A DNA stretch of 64,000 bases from Paenibacillus albiflavus (GTDB lineage: Bacteria > Bacillota > Bacilli > Paenibacillales > NBRC-103111): contig NZ_SKFG01000006.1 of NCBI RefSeq assembly GCF_004344915.1, positions 1 to 64,000 on the forward strand. The letters are read 5' to 3'. Below the pieces are notes generated by a model. That model was not told the DNA's origin. It made no database searches and saw nothing but the letters and a program-made list of their open reading frames with translations. How positions within the stretch are numbered: position 1 is the stretch's first letter; each line of letters begins with the position of its first letter. The translations under genes were made by a program, and so were the position numbers. Below, one piece after another: positions 61,644 through 64,000 of this stretch.

Positions 61644-62498
61644 ATGCTAGCATTAGACATTCGAAATTTAAATAAGAAATATCCGAATTTTCAATTAAAA
61701 AATGTATCGTTTCAACTGGAAAAGGGTTATATTATGGGTTTTATCGGTGCCAATGGCGCAGGGAAAACAACCACAATAAAATCAATCTTGAAAATGATTC
61801 ATATCGATAGCGGTGAGGTATACATTTTGGGCAAGGACATCGCCGAACACGAAATTGAATTGAAGCAAGAAACTGGATACGCATTCGGCGGCATCGATTT
61901 CTATACTCGCAGCAAGATAAGAACGTTAACCGATGTCATTAAGAAGTTCTATAAGAATTGGGATGATGAAACCTATTACAACTATCTGAAAAGATTCAAA
62001 TTGGATGAGAATAAAAAAATTGCCGAATTGTCGACGGGAATGAAAGTAAAGTACAGTTTGGCCCTTGCTTTATCTCATGGTGCGAAGCTTCTCATTCTTG
62101 ATGAACCGACAAGCGGACTGGATCCAGTCGCTAGAGACAATCTGATGGATATTTTTCAAGAGCTCGTAGTTGATGGCGAAATCAGCATTCTTTTCTCTAC
62201 TCACATTACATCCGACTTGGAGAAATGCGCCGATTTTATTACCTTCATCGAAAACGGACAAATTATCAACAGTGCAGAGAAAGAAGAATTTATGGAATCA
62301 TATCGCTTACTGAGTGGTAACGAAAGCCAGCTAAGCCAGGTGAAAGAACGATTGATTTCTTACAAAAAAAATTCATTTGGCTTTACAGGATTGATCCATA
62401 CCAAAGACTTTGATCCATCTTCCGATGTGAAAGCAGCCATACCGAGTCTTGAGGAAATCATGATCTACTTCGCTAAGAAGGAGGATGCGTATGTATAA
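61644..62498 (+). CDS. ABC transporter ATP-binding protein (YtrB/BcrA-like)
   Basis: 284 aa. Walker A G-A-N-G-A-G-K-T-T, a modified signature L-S-T-G-M-K-V-K, Walker B L-L-I-L-D-E-P, and a C-terminal tail of about 70 residues. ATG 61644 has GAGGAGGT 7 bases upstream. Resembles antibiotic-/cell-envelope-stress exporters of the Ytr type. Ends inside the start of the permease gene. Confidence 0.92.
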   Translation: MLALDIRNLNKKYPNFQLKNVSFQLEKGYIMGFIGANGAGKTTTIKSILKMIHIDSGEVYILGKDIAEHEIELKQETGYAFGGIDFYTRSKIRTLTDVIKKFYKNWDDETYYNYLKRFKLDENKKIAELSTGMKVKYSLALALSHGAKLLILDEPTSGLDPVARDNLMDIFQELVVDGEISILFSTHITSDLEKCADFITFIENGQIINSAEKEEFMESYRLLSGNESQLSQVKERLISYKKNSFGFTGLIHTKDFDPSSDVKAAIPSLEEIMIYFAKKEDAYV

Positions 62499-63147
62499 CT
62501 TGGTGATGAAGGATATGAAATTAGCCGTACATCCATTGTTTATTTTATTTCCTTTTGTGATGGGTGCCTTAATGTTTATTCCGAGTTGGTTGTATTTTAT
62601 TGTGATTATGTATTTTTTCTGGGTATCGGCACCGAATTTGTTCGCCCAATATAGAACGCAGAACGATTTACTCTTTACCGCTATGCTGCCTGTATCCAAG
62701 AAAGACATGGTGAAGGCAAGGGTATCTGTTATTGTTATCTTGGAATTACTGCATATTGTGACTGCCATGATCTATGGTTTGTTTAGGATTCTCTTATTCC
62801 CGAATGATACCTACTATTTCTTCGCGCCACACATGGGTTTCTGGGGGCTATGCTTTGTCATGCTTGCGATCTACAATATTATCTTGATACCCATGCATTA
62901 CAAGACGGCGTATAAATACGGTATGGCACAGCTTGTATCTATTCTGGCCGCTATGGCTTTTGCCGGAGTTGCTCAATGGATCCAAATCCAGAGTCCGTTT
63001 GTGTCCGACATTTTTAATGGTTCCGGGGCCAACAATACGGTGCTTCAAATATCCATATTAGTCGTAGGTATAGTGATCTTTATGGCGTGTACGATGATTG
63101 CTTATCGAATTGCAATTAAACGGTTTCTGAAAGTAGAACTCCAATGA
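62491..63147 (+). CDS. ABC-2-type permease
   Basis: 218 aa with six helices. ATG 62491 has AAGGAGG 6 bases upstream; ATG 62485 is too close to it. Overlaps the ATPase gene by 8 bases and the GntR gene by 4. A close paralogue begins at 63646, so the cassette was duplicated. Confidence 0.9.
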   Translation: MYNLVMKDMKLAVHPLFILFPFVMGALMFIPSWLYFIVIMYFFWVSAPNLFAQYRTQNDLLFTAMLPVSKKDMVKARVSVIVILELLHIVTAMIYGLFRILLFPNDTYYFFAPHMGFWGLCFVMLAIYNIILIPMHYKTAYKYGMAQLVSILAAMAFAGVAQWIQIQSPFVSDIFNGSGANNTVLQISILVVGIVIFMACTMIAYRIAIKRFLKVELQ

Positions 63148-63509
63148 ACATATTGATTTCAAACACATCTGAGAAACCGATTTATCAGCAGCTTTTCGAA
63201 CAAATCAGTGCCCAAATTCTGAAAGGCGAGTTAGAAAGCGGCTATTGTTTGCCGCCCATTAGACAAGCTGCCCTGGAACTTCGAGTTAGTGTCATCACCG
63301 TAAAGAAAGCATGGGAAGAACTCGAACGAAGCGGTTTGATAAATACAGTAACAGGTAAAGGGTGTTTTGTAGCCGAATTCTCGTCCGATGAGATGCTGCG
63401 AATACGCAACGAAATGATCGAGAAGCAAATGGAAATCGACACATCCTACTACAAATCCTTTGGTCTCACCCTAGATGAAGCAATTGAGCTGCTGAAAAAG
63501 ATATATTAA
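63144..63509 (+). CDS. GntR-family (YtrA-type) repressor
   Basis: 121 aa, the short YtrA form: winged helix (P-I-Y-Q-Q-L-F-E-Q-I, L-P-P-I-R-Q-A-A-L-E-L-R-V-S-V-I-T-V-K-K-A-W) plus a short dimerisation helix pair. Start overlaps the permease stop (ATGA). In B. subtilis ytrA is the first gene of its operon; here it is third. Probable autorepressor through 61601-61625. Confidence 0.92.
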   Translation: MNILISNTSEKPIYQQLFEQISAQILKGELESGYCLPPIRQAALELRVSVITVKKAWEELERSGLINTVTGKGCFVAEFSSDEMLRIRNEMIEKQMEIDTSYYKSFGLTLDEAIELLKKIY

Positions 63510-63527
63510 CAGTCCCTCTATAAGTTG

Positions 63528-63556
63528 AAGGCCACCCGTCAAAGGATGGCCTTAAA
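63528..63556 (+). terminator. Terminator of the first ABC cassette
   Basis: 10-bp stem (63528-63537 with 63544-63553); T-run weak (TTAAAAC). Shares gtcaaaggatggcc with the terminator at 19753. Confidence 0.6.
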
Positions 63557-63569
63557 ACTTGCCGTTACA

Positions 63570-63658
63570 AAAGCAACATGGAAAAATGTGCGGACTTGAT
63601 TACTTTTATCGAAAACGGACAATTTTGCGAAAAAGGAGGATATATATGTATAACTTAA
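63570..63658 (+). pseudogene. Remnant 3' end of a second ABC ATPase gene
   Basis: From ATG 63578 the frame reads M-E-K-C-A-D-L-I-T-F-I-E-N-G-Q, matching L-E-K-C-A-D-F-I-T-F-I-E-N-G-Q of the intact ATPase (about 62218-62264), then drifts and stops at 63656-63658. The rest of the ATPase is gone, leaving only the tail before the second permease. Confidence 0.85.
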
Positions 63659-64000
63659 TGATGAAGGATTTTAAATTAGGCTTGAATCCCCTGATTTTAG
63701 TATTGCCTTTTGTGATGGGAGCCTTAGTGCTCATTCCCGGTTGGATCTATTTTATTATTCCTCAGTATTTTTTCTGGATAACAATGCCGAATATGCTCTG
63801 GAGTTTTAAAGTCCAGAACGATTTGATCTTTACCTCCCTAATGCCTGTAGCCAGAAAAGACATGGTGAAAGCAAGGGTTTCCGTGATTGTCATCTTGGAA
63901 ATATTGCATATTGTTGTCGCTATGATTTATAGCATAATCACTGTTCACCTATTTCCGAATGTGACCTACTATTTCTTTGCACCGTTTATGGGTTTTTGGG
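63646..64000 (+). CDS. Second ABC-2-type permease (3' end outside window)
   Basis: Open to the window end (118 codons visible). ATG 63646 has AAAAGGAGG upstream. It parallels the permease at 62491 throughout (M-Y-N-L-M-M-K-D-F-K, P-F-V-M-G-A-L-V, P-V-A-R-K-D-M-V-K-A-R-V-S-V-I-V-I-L-E). Its own ATPase is reduced to the remnant just before it, so it may use the first cassette's ATPase. Confidence 0.9.
   Translation, partial: MYNLMMKDFKLGLNPLILVLPFVMGALVLIPGWIYFIIPQYFFWITMPNMLWSFKVQNDLIFTSLMPVARKDMVKARVSVIVILEILHIVVAMIYSIITVHLFPNVTYYFFAPFMGFW

Overview
The window reads as chromosome of a Gram-positive, spore-forming Bacillales bacterium, most likely Paenibacillaceae (Paenibacillus/Cohnella-like). 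The signs are an S-layer (SLH) surface protein, two secreted proteins with copper-amine-oxidase-type 'stalk' domains, a Tgl-type spore-coat transglutaminase, strong AGGAGG-type ribosome sites with many TTG/GTG starts, and Bacillus-type operons. I see no rRNA, tRNA, CRISPR array, transposase or phage module. It looks like accessory-rich core chromosome with several gene remnants.

Layout. 1-6 kb: end of a fibronectin-III/SLH surface protein, an OmpR/HisKA two-component pair whose regulator lacks an ordinary start codon, and a serine hydrolase. 6-16 kb: small stress, repair and regulatory units: YafY + DJ-1/PfpI, TetR facing DinB with two matching operators, an AlkA-like glycosylase, GNAT, endonuclease IV, transglutaminase, ArsR + MFS. 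A family of short intergenic inverted-repeat elements is scattered here. 16-20 kb: an AT-rich operon of XRE-cupin regulator, EutH-like permease and M24 aminopeptidase P. 20-24 kb: SDR/MerR pair with a textbook 19-bp-spacer MerR promoter, a TMEM175-type channel, and a YidC2-type insertase preceded by a small CTG-started ORF that looks like a MifM-type translation-arrest sensor. 24-36 kb: an APH-fold kinase, three AraC-GyrI regulators, HrtAB-like heme efflux ABC transporter, membrane proteins of unknown role, a glyoxalase-fold protein, a dead alpha/beta hydrolase and a large secreted stalk-domain protein.

36-48 kb is a nearly complete assimilatory sulfate pathway on one strand: SirC/YlnF, YezD-like small protein, CysH, CysP, Sat, CysC, SumT, SirB, CysJ and CysI, so sulfate uptake, activation, reduction to sulfide and the siroheme made for CysI are encoded together. 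48-52 kb is glycerate utilisation: GntP-type permease, glycerate kinase and a convergent CdaR-type regulator. 52-55.5 kb: EamA exporter/LysR pair and a MATE pump. 55.5-60 kb, minus strand: ECF42-like sigma factor with its DGPF/YciI partner, a membrane-anchored hydrolase lacking its nucleophile, a four-helix membrane protein and a second two-component system. 60-64 kb: NmrA-like oxidoreductase, a lipoprotein with a full CuA ligand motif, and a YtrA/YtrB-like ABC cassette followed by a second, damaged copy that runs off the window.

The most interesting item is the putative MifM-like arrest peptide with its Shine-Dalgarno-masking hairpin ahead of yidC (22.07-22.37 kb). Next are the EutH/aminopeptidase operon, the short inverted-repeat element family and the stand-alone CuA lipoprotein. 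All identifications come from reading motifs by eye and memory; no database search was run.
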